From: Selaginella moellendorffii
Taxonomy: Eukaryota > Streptophyta > Lycopodiopsida > Selaginellales > Selaginellaceae
DNA: 62,829 nucleotides
Assembly: GCF_000143415.4 (NCBI RefSeq)
Contig: NW_003314263.1
Coordinates: 2,281,563 to 2,344,391, forward strand
Direction of reading: 5' to 3'
In this document: positions 49,400 to 61,704 of the stretch, piece by piece
How the letters are laid out: each line of letters begins with the position of its first letter
Numbering within the stretch: position 1 is the stretch's first letter
Notes under the pieces: model-generated
The model's database searches: none
The model's input: the letters and a program-made list of their open reading frames with translations, nothing else
What the model was told of the DNA's origin: nothing
Made by a program: the position numbers and the translations under genes

Positions 49400-51640
49400 T
49401 GTGGTGTAGTTTATCACTGCACTGCCCGTGCTAGTTCTTGGTGATTTTTGGTGTGGAGGATTTGCTAGCAGGATTATAAAATGGGTGGGAAGAGGAAAGT
49501 CCCTGGTGGTCCTTGAAAATCTGGAGGAGTGAGTGTTGAGCTTGCCTCATAGCCGCATCCAGTCTCCAAGGTGAGCAGCCTCTAGTTGATGGAACAATGA
49601 AAGTAAAGGAAGTTGGCAAAATGAATCTGTAACTTCAGGAAAAGGATTAGCTCGGGCTTAAGCCATGCTATATAAAGTTAAAATATATATATATATATTA
49701 AATTATAATTATATACTTTTATTCAATCATAGTTTTTAGAATTAACTTTAATTTTGAATAGATGCTGAACTCAGATGTACAAAAAATATGATTTAAATAA
49801 ATTAAAGTACTTTAAAAATATTTAATAAGTAATGAATTATTTTTAATTTCAATTAAATGATAGAAGACTTTTTAAAAATGAGAAAAGATTACAATATATC
49901 TTAATATAATAGATGCAATTTGCTATATGCTTTCAAATTATGTGCAAAGATCATCTTTATTTCTTGTGTAAAAATATTTTTTTCACATCACTTCTATCAC
50001 TAGTGAGTTAGAGTTAATGAAAAATAAAAAGTTATAATAATAATTAAAGTACTAATATAAAAATAATATGTTATATAAATAATATTCAAATGATTTATTA
50101 CCCTATATTTCAATTTTTTCTAAAAACATATTTAACATTACAAAAACAGTATATATGTTTTATGAAATTTTATTACTTAGAACTTTTATAATGCAATTAA
50201 ATAATATAACTTTAAATCTATAATTTATATATATTTAAATAAATTAAAATAATTATTAGAAAAAATTAATAAAAACTTAAAAATAAATTATTTGCCCAAG
50301 GTTATTCAAATAACTTCGGCCCCTCAAGCTGTCAAAGTACCCAAGGTGATTAGCAAAAATGCTAAAAGTACCATAAAAATATTTGTGGTTGTTAATGAAA
50401 ATGCATACTGACCACCAAAAAAGAAGGAATAAATAAAAAAGTATAAAAAAATAACATGAAAACAATCAAATAAAATAAATTCACTGTTGGTGGCATTATT
50501 ATTCAGTTTTTCATTCATATGTTATATCGTTCTTGATTTCGCACTTTCACGAGTTATATTTTATTTGTTAAAATACAAATTATTTTTTTTAATCCTATTT
50601 CCAAATATATGTTAATAAAATCTATGTCTATTTAGTTATTATTTTGTGCATAATTAAAACTATTGAATTCTCTTTTATTGTTAACATTTAATTTTTTCAC
50701 AAATACTATAAACTATCAATACTGAACTTAACATTGTTACTCATATTTTCTTTTGTACAATATAATAAAATAATATTTAATGGTGATATAACTCATGATA
50801 CTTTCAATGAAAATTTACAATCAATTTTATTCTAAATTATAAGAACACAGTTCTTTTAGCAAAAATAAAAATTGTTTAAAATAATATTATGAATATTTCG
50901 ACATTGAAATAAAGTTTTCAGCTTTACTCTATTCGAAATATATAAGTATTGAAGAATCTTGAAAATTTTGTTATAAAGTAAAAAATTTAAATATATATAT
51001 ATATAGTAAATGTTATTTAATAAATTTATATAAAAATTTACTTATTATTTTATAATGATTTTAGCTATATATGAAAATAAATAATTTGATGCCCATTGCA
51101 TGCATTAATATTTGGTTTGCTTAATAGTAGTGTTATTTCTATTTATTATTCTAATTGATAAAATGGAAGTTTATAATTATAAACATATCTATAATTTATA
51201 AACAGAAGATTAATCTTATTGAATATCAACTATTAGATGTTAGAATACACTAGAATATACTATTGAATATTAACTATTAGATGGTAGAATAAACTAGAAT
51301 ATACAAAAAAGTGTTTTGGAAAGTTTATAAATGATAAATATGTTTATAAATTATAATTACAAAATTAATCTAAATAAATAATAACCGTTAGATGGTAGAA
51401 TATCCTAGAATATCTTTGTATATTCTAAACATATTTACTATCAGGTTTGCTTAAGGAAATTTAAAAGAATGCACGTAATTAAAAATGATTTAGGTTAAAT
51501 ATAATGTTAAATTAAAATTAAAACCACTATTAAAATTATATTAAAATGATTTACTCTCCATTCTATTTGTACAGTTATCTGTGAGAGAAAAACAATTCTA
51601 CGTAAGAGATTTAAAGGTAAAAAGAAATTAGGATGACCGG
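49400..51640. other. 2.2 kb AT-rich intergenic DNA
   Basis: Very AT-rich with many short poly-A/T and TA runs. No open frame longer than about 65 codons and no recognisable element apart from the short tandem repeat at 51218. Confidence 0.6.
51218..51418. repeat. ~43-bp minisatellite
   Basis: Two adjacent imperfect 43-44-bp units (tattgaatatcaactattag... and tattgaatattaactattag..., each with aactagaatatac-type ends) at 51218-51304, and a third diverged unit at about 51378-51418. Confidence 0.6.
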
Positions 51641-51653
51641 CAGTTTAGGGTTC

Positions 51654-53573
51654 TTAGAATGTCTCGGCGTAGGGATCAGGGCTCTTGTACGAGTACCAGC
51701 GCGCGACCGGCACATAGATCCCCAGATTCACGAGGCTCAGCCCCGCGATCAGCCAGTAGTAGCGCTCCAGATGCCCGGCATTCACATCGTTCTGGAGCCA
51801 CGACGGCGCCCCGCGATTGACGCAGGTAACGAGGACGCTGCTCAAGAAGCTCCCCACGCCCAGATTCGCGAGCGCCAGGGACGTGCCCAGGCTGTGGAAG
51901 GTGTCGGGCGATTGCTCGTGGAAGAATTCCAGCAGGCTTGAGTTTGTGAGGCCCTCCGCTATGCCCAGCACCACGTACTGCGGCACCAGCCAGAAGATCG
52001 TGACGCTGGTGGTGGGATTCATCCAGGCTTTTCTCTTGATTTCCATCAGCGCTGCGATGCCCAGGCCGATGGCGGCGATGAAGATTCCCAGCCCGCTTCT
52101 CTGGAGCAAGGTGATGCCGCGCTCGTTCCCGGAGAACTTTCTTATGGTTGGGACGATGATACGGTCGTAGAGTGGGAGGAAGAGGACCACGGTGAGGTTG
52201 CTGAAGAGAAGCATTGACGCTGGCGGGATTTTAAAGGTGGTGCTTCCAAGCCGGTTGTCCATAGCCATTCCTTGGCGGAGGAAGAAGGTGCCGGACTGAG
52301 ATGGAGCAATGCTAAACCAGAGCGTTGCCAGCCAGATTGGGAGCATTCGTATGACGAGCTTGACTTCCTCGACTCGGGTCACGGTGGAAAGCTTCCAGGG
52401 GCTGGTTTTCGTCGTGGAAGACTCCATCTCCATGTCGGTATCGAGCTTCAGCGTTGCCTTGTCAAGAAACCTGGACGAACGAAGCTAAGAACAGGGAAAA
52501 GTCGAGAGCTACAGTCACTCACCGGAACTGGTTGGTGTGTGGAATGTGTCTTTTGCCTTTGGCAATCGACTGTTCTTCGTGGAGCTCCAGGGATGGTGCG
52601 ACGACGTTACGCTTGCGGAAAGCTGCCACTATGACTTGCACCATTTTCGTAAGGGGGCTTCCTTCGGGCCTACGGTACCGGTATCTTGGGGTCTGGATGA
52701 GGAAGAGAGCTATGGATACCGCAAGGATAATGCCGAGAAGGCCGAATCCCCACGAGAAACCGACGTGATCTTCAATGTAGACGAGCATGGTGACGGATAC
52801 CAAGCCTCCGATGTGGATGCCCCAGACGATGAAGTTGAAAAAGGAGAACTTTTGCAGCCGCTCGACGTTGTCAGACTCGTCAAACTGGTCGGCTCCGAAG
52901 GACACGAATGAGGTGGTAGCGCTTCCACCTGCGAAGGCTATTGCATAGAGCGAGAGGAAGAGGAAAGCATTCTGTCCGGGCGATGCTTGCTGGCATGTGG
53001 GGCTTTGAGCCGGGCAGCTTGGAGGCCGCAAGTTCTTGAGGGATGCGGAGATGGTGAGGCATGTCAATCCCTGGCAAGTTTTTCAGTTTTTGTTTTTTTT
53101 TTTTGGATTGGTGTTGGTAAAGCTAGTTTTGCAGATAGAATTTGAAGTACTCACCACGCCGTAGAGCACGAAAGAGTACAGCAGCGTCCTGTAGCGGCCC
53201 CAATATGTGTCGGAGAGAAAAGCCCCAAGAACTGAGGAGAGAAAGTAAGTGCCTTGCAAATTGTTAGCGTCACTTGCGGATTGAGAAACATCTCGATGCA
53301 TAACACCCGTCAAGTATGTCAGCAGGTTGGAGATTATGCCGAAGAAGATGACCGTCGCAGCTACTTGGATGACTGCAACACACTCGCAAAGTCAAGACAC
53401 TGAAAGCTTTGCAAAGCGTTGGAGAAACTTTACAGATCATAGGGATCGCTCCGGCCCATTTTCCAGTTTTCTTCTTCAGAGCGGGCTGGCCCTTGAAATC
53501 CAGAGTTCCGTTTTGAGCATACAGGTGGGTTTGTGCATTGCTCTCCATTTCCTGCGTTGTTTGATGAGACATA
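51654..53573 (-). CDS. NPF: NRT1/PTR-family (NPF) transporter
   Basis: Four exons on the minus strand: 53573-53434, 53372-53155, 53070-52523, 52470-51654, all GT-AG with consistent phases. The start MSHQTTQEMESNAQTHLY is followed by KWAGAIPMIFIQVAATVIFF and LQGTYFLSSVLGAFLSD. The NPF/POT signature appears as SFGADQFDE, then FFNFIVWGIHIGGLVSVTML. Twelve membrane helices with a charged loop after the sixth fit the family. The usual N-terminal ExxER motif is not seen in helix 1, which would favour a substrate coupling different from the proton-peptide type. Substrate (nitrate, peptide, hormone or other) cannot be predicted. Confidence 0.9.
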
Positions 53574-53941
53574 TTTCGAGCTGCCACTCAGAAAGACAGG
53601 GGGAATGATAGAAAACTCACCATAGCTTCTTCGAATGCAATGCAGAGAGACCTTCCAACGTGCAATCATGTCGTGACAAGATAAGCTACAGAGGAACAAT
53701 CAGTATCTCGATAGAAATATCTTGCCAAACATTTTTCAACCAAGACGTAAAGCACTAAGTCTCTTTCTAAACAAGAAACTATAAAAACGTTTTGACTTGA
53801 ATTGACTAAATCTGGGTGGTAGATGGGGCGTTGAACTGCGGCCAGCCTCTGGTCTCCGTGCCAACAGTCCTAAAAAACCATCTTTTCAACATGGCTACAC
53901 CGAGATACTGATAGATACTGCAATAGCCTTTCTTGTCACGT

Positions 53942-54594
53942 TATGATCCCGGAGAATCTGAAGAAAAGAACCTTCAATCTAGCAAATTTTGACTTGACAA
54001 GAAGGTAAGGAAACAAGGTACTCTCTTTTCGTGTTGTGTTGACCTGTTTAGATTTACCAACTAAATCTTGGTGTCAGAGGACAGTGTTGCCTGCAAACAA
54101 GTTGTCGGATTTGGGCACAGAAATGCCAAAAGTTTACATGATCAAGTAGGCGGCCTTGCAGTCGAGAAAAAATGTAAGTTATCAGATTTGGACACAGAAA
54201 TTTCTGGTACTGAGACGTCTGTGTACGAATCAGCGCAAGACTCATTCGTGTGAAAGGACCAGCTCCACAGCACGAATCGACTTCAAGTTCCATCCAATGG
54301 AGTGCCATAAGAAGATACAAGAACACGTACCAGAAGCTCGAGATATCGCAATCGAGGCAAAGCATATCGCGTTCACCAAGAGAACAACCAGCTGAATTCC
54401 CGTGAGTTGCAATGGCAGGGTCTCCTAGGCCAAGCTCTCCAAGCAGTCAAACGTGGCTCGAATGTGATCAAAGCAGCAAGCAAAGCTAAGCACTACCTTC
54501 AGCAGTGTGGCCAGAACGTCTTGCTGTATGGAGAAACGCTGGCCAGGCTTCTTAAGAGTTTACATGTGTGTTGGTTCTAGCGTCTCTGCTCCTG
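53942..54594 (+). pseudogene. Unassigned gene or gene remnant
   Basis: Coding-like pieces on the plus strand: an ATG at 53942 with MIPENLKKRTFNLANFDL ending at a gtaagg donor-like site; two related segments with KLSDL(G/D)TE at about 54100 and 54175; and a 3' segment (54355-54580) open for about 70 codons with LLGQALQAVKRG, AASKAKHYLQQCG and GETLARLLKSL. I could not connect them into one frame, and I do not recognise the family. It may be a multi-exon gene with unusual borders or a decayed copy. Confidence 0.3.
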
Positions 54595-54599
54595 TCGGA

Positions 54600-55340
54600 C
54601 TGAGCTGAATTATTGCTAATCCTCTACTAATTAATATTATTTAGACTAAAACAAAAGACACAAACACACTCTAATCCTTTAACAAGGACACTTTGTCAAA
54701 TCCTCTCTTCCACCCAACCTAATCACAAGCTATAGCATGCAATTTGTTAATGCAATTGTTATGGTGTAAAAGGAAAAGGATTTCATGCCAAAGTCCTATT
54801 GGTTTTGAATGATATTACACAAATATCAATCCTTATGCCAAGAATAGGGCTTTGTTATTGAAAAGTTTTTTATTGATAACTGAATATCCACATGATGAAT
54901 TTTTTCCATCATCCTTAAAAATTTTGAGATCTATAATGACATTTATCTAAAAGTTTACACCTTCATAGAAAAAGATTTTTCTTGTTTTCTTCAATCTAAC
55001 TTTTTTCCCTTTTGCTTTACATGCTTTATTTCGTTAAAGTGGGACTTATTCAGTAAAGTGGGACATTAATTAGCATGTGTCCACATGCCATTTCTTAGTA
55101 CTTAATTAATATTTATTAATATTTCTATCAGTTTTTTAATTTATTTTTTTATATTTCACAATATTATAACACAAAATCATATGAAAAGTTTTTAATTTAT
55201 AAATTATAAAGTTAAAACTTCAATTTTTTATTGTTGTTATAAAAATGGCATGTGGCCACACACCATAAGTGGGATAATGAAAAGTCCTACTTTAACGAAA
55301 TAAAGCATTTACCTAGATTTCTATTATTTTAATACTTGTT
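54600..55340. other. AT-rich intergenic DNA
   Basis: No gene seen. An inverted word pair (cttatttcgttaaagtgggact near 55025 and agtcctactttaacgaaataaag near 55284) brackets about 280 bp and could be the ends of a small MITE-like element. Confidence 0.4.
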
Positions 55341-55345
55341 GTGAG

Positions 55346-55513
55346 TGCATGGAATATGGAAAGGGAATACAGAAATGTGCATATCAATTAGCCCAAAAAC
55401 CCTAGCTTATATACAGGAGCGAGTGGTCCGGATTGAAACCAATCCGACCGCTACCAAAATCCACTACGCTAATATTAGTATACGACATCGTAGCCGTACA
55501 CTTGGCCCTCATA
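55346..55513 (-). repeat. 3' LTR of the Gypsy element
   Basis: 168 bp. On the minus strand it starts TATGAGGGCC (TG-type end mutated to TA) and ends CCATGCA. Confidence 0.9.
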
Positions 55514-55545
55514 TCATCCCCTCCTCTCGAAATAATGGAAGGCCG

Positions 55546-58500
55546 TCAGGGTTCTCTTGTAGATGGCCTGGGATCTGGAGGAACGTCAGGAGGAGGCATC
55601 GGCGGATCTGTAGACGGTATTAACTGCTCCTGATCCCTTTGTATGAAGCGTTTTAACCGCTGCACATGCATAATCTCCGGAGGATCGGTTTGCTGAACGT
55701 CATGCCGAACCTCATAAACTTGCGGTCCAACTTGCCGCAACACCCGATACGGTCCTTTCCACTGCGCAAGGAGCCCCTTAGATAAACCACGTACCGTAAG
55801 ATGGGGAAAACGAACTAACACCAAATCATTCACTTTGTACTCCGCAGGTGGATGATGATGGGAGTTGTAGCGCCGTTGTTGTCCCACTTGTACGCGGCCT
55901 AAGTGTTCGGCAGACTCTGCTCGGACAAGTGGAAGAATGCTTGTCAAATACTGATCCCATGACCTAGCATCAGGAGCTCGTGGCAATCGCGAAGGTAAAC
56001 CCAACTCTGTTGGTAATATTGGATCATGACCATATAGAAGTTTATATGGTGAAGCACCAATAGAACTTTGCACCCCTGTGACATAGGCATATCGAAGAGA
56101 CGGCAAATAACCATCCCAATCCGAATGCTGGAAGTTCACATACTTCGAAATCATCCCTTTGAATGTCCGAACGAGCCGTTCCACCAGACCGTCTGATTGT
56201 GGATGATAAGCACTCGTAAAAGTGTGGCGTATCCCCAACCGAGATGTCAAAACATGAAATACCTCAGCCATAAATGTAGGACCATTATCCGAAAGAATCC
56301 GCTCTGGACAAGAATGCTGGAACACCACTCGATTGAGGAGGAAGTATCCAACAGCAGTTGCAGAGGCGCTAGCAAGAGCACCAACTTCCACCCAACGAGT
56401 CAAGTAGTCATAAGCAATAATAACATACTCATTGCCAGCAGTCGATCGTGGAAAAGGTCCTATAAGATCAAACGCCACCAACTCAAACGGACGGGAAATT
56501 GCAATTGACTCCAACCGTCCTTCCGCAGCACAAGGGGGAGTATTACGAGCTTGGCACCAAACGCAACTACGCACATACCGAATAATATCACGTCGCATCT
56601 CCGGCCAATAGAAAGACCTACGCAGCTTCTCGGTGACACGACGGTGTCCCATATGCCCACCTAGAACAGGAGAATCATGGTAGGCATGGAGAAACCGCGG
56701 AATAAACACCGAAGGTACCACCAGTCGTAAATGATCATCAGGATCCGTCCCCACAAAATAAAGAAGGCCATCTTCAAGGCGATATTGAGAATGTAAATGC
56801 CGGAAAGGCAAGTCATCAGCAAGTGATGCAGGATTCTCAAACCCATCTCGAAGCCTTCGAATCCACGGCTCAATCCTTTGAGCCTCGCGAACCTCCTCAA
56901 GAGAAGGCAGATCTTGCTCTGCACCCTGTGGACACTGAACGTCAAGGACAGCAACCGCCGACGGCACAGAATCCTCATCTAGAAAATCCACAGATGCTGG
57001 AACAACAGGTTCGTCAGAATGATGAGAAGTGAGTGGAGAAGGAAGAGGAGCTCGAGAAAGGGCATCAGTATCAGCCATAGAACTCCCTGGGCGATGAACA
57101 ACATCAAAATCATATATCTGAAGCTTCAAAGCCCATCGAGCCGTACGACCAACCAGGTTCTTCCGCTTCAATAATGAAGTAACAGCAGCATGGTCACCTT
57201 CAAGTAACGTTCGAGAACCATGTAGATATGCATGAAGTTTCTCGAAACCCCAGACTACTGCTAAACACTCCTTCTCCGTCGTGGAGTAGTTCATCTCCGC
57301 TGGTTGTAATGTACGGCTTATGTATGCAATGGGATGGCGCTGACTAGGCACACTCGAGCTCTCTTGCATCAACAAAGACCAATGTCAGAAGCATCCACGC
57401 GCAAAATAAAAGGTCGAGTGTAGTCAGGATATGCCAAAACCGGAGGAGTCGTCAATAGCTCCTTGAGATCCACGAACGCCCACTCATAATCCGGAGACCA
57501 GATGAAAGATGACGTTGATGACTTCAGCAACGCTCGCAATGGTGTAGTGCGATCGGAAAGATGATCCACAAAACGACCAAGATACTACACCTTACCCAAA
57601 AAGCGCTAGACATCATTCACACACTTCGGAGTAGGGAACTTTAGAACAGCCACAAGTTTGTCAGGATCAACTTGCAAACCCTCACGAGAAATACGGTACC
57701 CAAGATAAGTTGTGTCCTTGGACCCAAACATGCACTTCGACCGCTTCAGCTTTAAACCAACGTCGCGTAGCCAATCCAACACTTTACAAATATCACGAAC
57801 GTGCTCCTCCCACGTCCCCTCCGAGTGGATCAAGACATCATCAATGAAGTCAGCAGTCACCTCCGGCATATCGCAAAGAACCTCGTCCATCATCCGTTGG
57901 AAAGTTGCTAGAGCATTGTTCAAACCAAACGGCATCACCAAGAACTCGTACAAACCAAATGGTGTACGAAAAGCAGTCTTAGGAATATCTTCTTCGGCCA
58001 TCGGTACTTGCCAATACCCAGAAGCAAGATCTAGCTTGGTGAACCAACGACTCCGCCCCAGACGATCCAAGAGATCAGCAGTGTGAGGAAGAGAATACAC
58101 ATCTGGGATCGTCACTTCGTTTAACGGATGATAGTCGATGCAGAAACGAATACTCCCATCAGGCTTCGTCACAAGATGAGGTTCACATGCCCAAGGACTC
58201 CGTGACTTCCGAATAACACCCTTTTCCAGCATGTCCTTGACGTTTGCTCGTAAAATTTTGATCTCCTTAGGTGACCAACGACGAACAGGAACCTTGATTG
58301 GACGAGCATCCCCGGTTGGAATTGGATGACGTGTGGCAATCTTGGCCCCAGATGATAGGTCAAATTCAAAGAGATCAGAATACTCCTTCATGAGCCGGTC
58401 AACTGCTATAACAGAAAGATCGTCGGAGGGATCGGAAAAGGGAAAAGCAGAACAAGATGGAAACACAGAAGGAAAGAGTGGGGAAACAAAAGTAATGGAA

Positions 58501-59138
58501 GCAAAGGTAAAAGTAGAGGGACGAAGAGGTATGGAAGTGAGAGGAATGGATGAAACATAAGGAAGTATGAGACAAGGGGGAGAAGCCTCAAAGTCACACT
58601 TGGCATGATTGCGCTGCAACCAATCCATACCAAGAATGAGGTCAAAAGCTTGACTCGGCACCACCCGCAACGATTGCAACTCAAGCTCGAGATCGCCCAC
58701 ACGCACAACCAGGTCCACCTCATCCCGTGCACATGCATGTGTACGGCCATTGCCATAAAGAATGAAAACTGGTTCTGCCGCACGACGCAAGTGTAGACGA
58801 CAACGTGTGGCAACAGGTCGAGCAATAGAAGATAAACTCGAACCTGTATCAACCAACACGGAGAGAATAATAGGAGACTTCTTGTTATAAAAACGAGCTT
58901 GGAAAGTAAACACTGGATGAACTGGTGCCGAGTGAACCCCTTGATGATACTCCCAAAAGAAAGATAGAGGGGTCACTGATTTATTCGCGCAAGGTCCCTC
59001 CGTTACTCGCGCGACTCCTCGTTTCCCGGATGCATCTCGGTGTCCAGACCTTCCACTGCAGCAGCACCCAGGGGACGTTGCTGACACCAAGGTCTCCACC
59101 CAGGAAATGGAGGTCTCCAATCCGGAAAATGACGGCAA
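55546..59138 (-). pseudogene. Gypsy pol: protease, RT, RNase H, integrase (broken)
   Basis: 59138-57606 carries a retropepsin-like protease (VLVDTGSSLS) and RT (TKLDLASGYWQVP, the FIDDVL active-site box). It ends at a TAG, and a second TAG follows about 24 nt later. 57569-57369 continues with the RNase H start (ILRVDASDIGL) and stops at a frameshift. 57375-55546 carries the rest of RNase H, the integrase zinc region (WCQARN), the DDE core pieces (FDLIGPFP, LSDNGPTF, ERLVRTFKGM) and a GPY/F-like module. At least three lesions separate the domains. Confidence 0.92.
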
Positions 59139-60317
59139 CGCCGATAAGTATGACCAACTTCATCACACGCCCAGCAGCGAACATCACGGCTATGACCACG
59201 TCCTCGCGCGTGTCCTTGGACTCGAGTAGCAGCAGCATCAACCTCCATTGGAACAGGACCATCACCCATAGGAAGTGGAGCGGAAGGACGTGCAGCGAGA
59301 AGTGGAAGAGGCGACGTCTCATAACGTTGTGCCAAGCGAAGAGCATCGTCAAGGGTGGCAGGAGCAAGTGCATGCACAAGTCCAACAAGATCTTGACGAA
59401 GTGCTGGCCACAACATTCCTAGCTTGATCCGCTCCGACATATTTGGCTCCGCACGAAGCAAAAGACTTCGGAAACGAACGCCAAATTGCATCACCAACTC
59501 TGATGGCCCTTGGCGAAGACGATGCAATTGTTGGAAAGCATCATCACAATCATCGGCATGTCCGAAGGCGCGTTTGAAGACGTCCGGGAGAACACTCCAA
59601 TCCCCACGAGTAGCTGCGCTCAAACCATTGTACCACTGCAACGCCGTCCCTTGGAGACACGTGGGAAACTCACGCAATTGTCGAGCATCATCCCAAGAAT
59701 GATATGTGGCAATCACCGTAAAGTGATCGAACCAATGGTACACATCATCCCCAGGATTCCCGCGAAAGAACTCCGGTCGAACGCGAGGATTGGCACCAAG
59801 AGCAGGAGGAGTTGTACCACGTGCCGTGAACGCCGCCATCAACTTGTAAGCAACCAAAGGGAACAACTCGAGAGACGATCCGTTAGGGTTCAAATATAGA
59901 GGGAAAGGGCCCATGAATAAGAGTGCACCGCCTTTTCCAATCGGTTAAGGGTCTTGGGATATTTGGAGTTAAGCGTCCTTGGGTTTGAATAGTACTGGGC
60001 TGGGTGACCTCCCGGGAAGTCTAAACTCAGGAGCTTACATTTGGTATCAGAGAGGTCTCGGGTCCGACTCTGTTGGTTGGCTAAGGGAATCACACCACAT
60101 GTTGATTGACATCTAGCTGGTCCAGTTTGTTCCCGCTGGGCTCGACCCAAGGGGTAGGGTGTCAAGAGAGCGGGGCTCTCGGGAGAGCTGCGGCTAAGAA
60201 GTCTAAACTCAGGAGCTTACACAACTGAGTTTGGTTGTTCAATTGCAAGCGCATAGCATCAAGCAATTGAACTAACTGCTGCTCTAGAGTCAAAGGAGGA
60301 GATTGCGGATCGGCCAT
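59003..60317 (-). pseudogene. Gypsy gag, interrupted by a nested element
   Basis: The start ATG is at 60317 (MADPQSPPLTLEQQL). The frame runs to the insertion point at 60222 and resumes after 59840. The matrix/capsid part reads EFFRGNPGDDVYHWFDHF, and one zinc knuckle CWACDEVGHTYRRC is present. Ignoring the 377-bp insertion and one copy of the 5-bp duplication, the two halves are in the same frame, so gag was intact when the nested element arrived. It overlaps the pol frame at its 3' end. Confidence 0.9.
59845..60221 (+). mobile_element. Nested Cassandra-like TRIM with 5S-rRNA-like promoter
   Basis: 377 bp flanked by the direct repeat CAACT (59840-59844 and 60222-60226). The left LTR 59845-60039 starts TGTAAGC and ends GCTTACA. 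Within it, 59966-60022 resembles the 3' half of 5S rRNA, including A-box AGTTAAGCGTCCTTGGG and C-box GGCTGGGTGACCTCC. Next to the LTR is a primer-binding site TTGGTATCAGAG complementary to initiator tRNA-Met. The right LTR is reduced to its last 24 nt (60198-60221). A 5S-bearing LTR with this PBS is the hallmark of Cassandra TRIMs. It has no coding capacity and needs proteins in trans. Confidence 0.85.
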
Positions 60318-60449
60318 GAAGATGAACGAAAAAGAAAAAGCAAAAGAAGAGAAATGACAAAAAAACTGGAAAGAAATGGTAGATCTAGACAATGCAAAAA
60401 GCTAGATCGAAACCAAAATCCTGAAAGGAAAGAAAAAAAGAAAGGAAAT

Positions 60450-60600
60450 GGAAAAAGCTAGATCTAGATGATGCAAAAGCTAGATCTAAACCGAAATCCC
60501 AAAAAGCTAGATCTAGACGATGCAAAAGCTAGATTTAAACCGAAATCCCAAAAAGCTAGATCTAGATGATGCAAAAGCTAGATCTAAACCGAAATCCCAA
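60450..60600. repeat. ~48-bp tandem repeat in the Gypsy leader
   Basis: About three units of aaaagctagatctaga.gatgcaaaagctagat.taaaccgaaatccc lie between the 5' LTR and gag. Confidence 0.7.
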
Positions 60601-60644
60601 ATCCAAGCACTCCCCAGGGACAATCAAAAGGTGCCCCTCAACTC

Positions 60645-60812
60645 TGCATGGAATATGGAAAGGGAATACAAAAATGTGCATATCAATTAGCCCAAAAACC
60701 CTAGCTTATATACAGGAGCGAGTGGTCCGGATTGAAACCAATCCGACCGCTACCAAAATCCACTACGCTAATATTAGTATACGACATCGTAGTCGTACAC
60801 TTGGCCCTCACA
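60645..60812 (-). repeat. 5' LTR of the Gypsy element
   Basis: 168 bp. On the minus strand it starts TGTGAGGGCC and ends CCATGCA. It drives element transcription toward lower coordinates. Confidence 0.9.
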
Positions 60813-61704
60813 TTGTTAATTTTTCTTTCCTTTTTCTTTTCCATGTGTTTTTATATATAAAAGCAAATAACTAAATTGACAATCAATTTTGTAAAATTTT
60901 ATCTAATTTATATAATTTTTTTACACTTAAGTTTTTGTATTTTATTAGTTCATAACTATAGTGGCAATTTTAATGGCCATAACCACAGCCCATCCCAAAT
61001 GGTTATGGCCACCTTCTTCCACATGCGAATTATTATTGTTACATTGTTAATAAACAATACATTAAATATTGCTATGGCAATGCTTAATTTTTGCTTCTTG
61101 CTAGCATGCATAATAGATATCATTTAATTTCCAAAAACAAAAAAATGTGATACTTTGCTTTGAAAGTTGGTAAAAGTTTAATTTTGGAACTGGAGCTGAG
61201 TTAGTGCAGCTTCAAGTACTCAATATTTAGTATGAAAACCATGTCAAAAATGAAAACATGAAATCAATCCAGCCTATAAGGTTAAATGCAAAAAAATATA
61301 AACACAACTGTTGCACTAGCAGGTTGGCCTAGGCAGCCATTCGCTATTACATGGCTGTTACTATGGCTGCCAAAGCCAGGAGTTGGGTTGCTAGTCCTCT
61401 ACTGCGATGAGGTGCTAATTGACATAGGTTTGAAATTAAATATCTCAGTATGCAATGGCATTTGATATAGCTAAAGTTAAAGTTAAACATAAGATATCTA
61501 GATCTAAGCTTTTTATGATATATACTTAATCATAGTAATTACAAGATTTTGATCCCAAGGAAATCAATGCAACGTTGCACTCAAAATCCTATGAAAATCA
61601 CTAAAGAAAACGCTTAATTTCTCTCTCTAGGAAAATTATAATGAATGTGCCCTAAACCACATGGACCAGAAATAAAAACTAGTTAGGTCTAGTTATATAA
61701 GATA
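60813..61704. other. AT-rich intergenic DNA
   Basis: No gene recognised. A plus-strand frame of 83 codons at 60876 is hydrophobic and AT-driven and is not convincing. Confidence 0.5.

Larger units (their letters stand above)
55346..60812 (-). mobile_element. Ty3/Gypsy LTR retrotransposon, degenerate
   Basis: Full-length structure on the minus strand: 5' LTR 60645-60812, gag, protease, reverse transcriptase, RNase H, integrase, then a purine-rich tract (GAGAGGAGGGGATGA, minus strand) directly before the 3' LTR 55346-55513. Domain order RT-RNaseH-IN places it in Ty3/Gypsy. The LTRs differ at only three of 168 positions, so insertion is fairly recent, yet pol has two nonsense codons and a frameshift, and gag is split by a nested element. 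It cannot make its own proteins. TTGTT is found on both sides, but five bp away from the LTR on the left. Confidence 0.95.
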
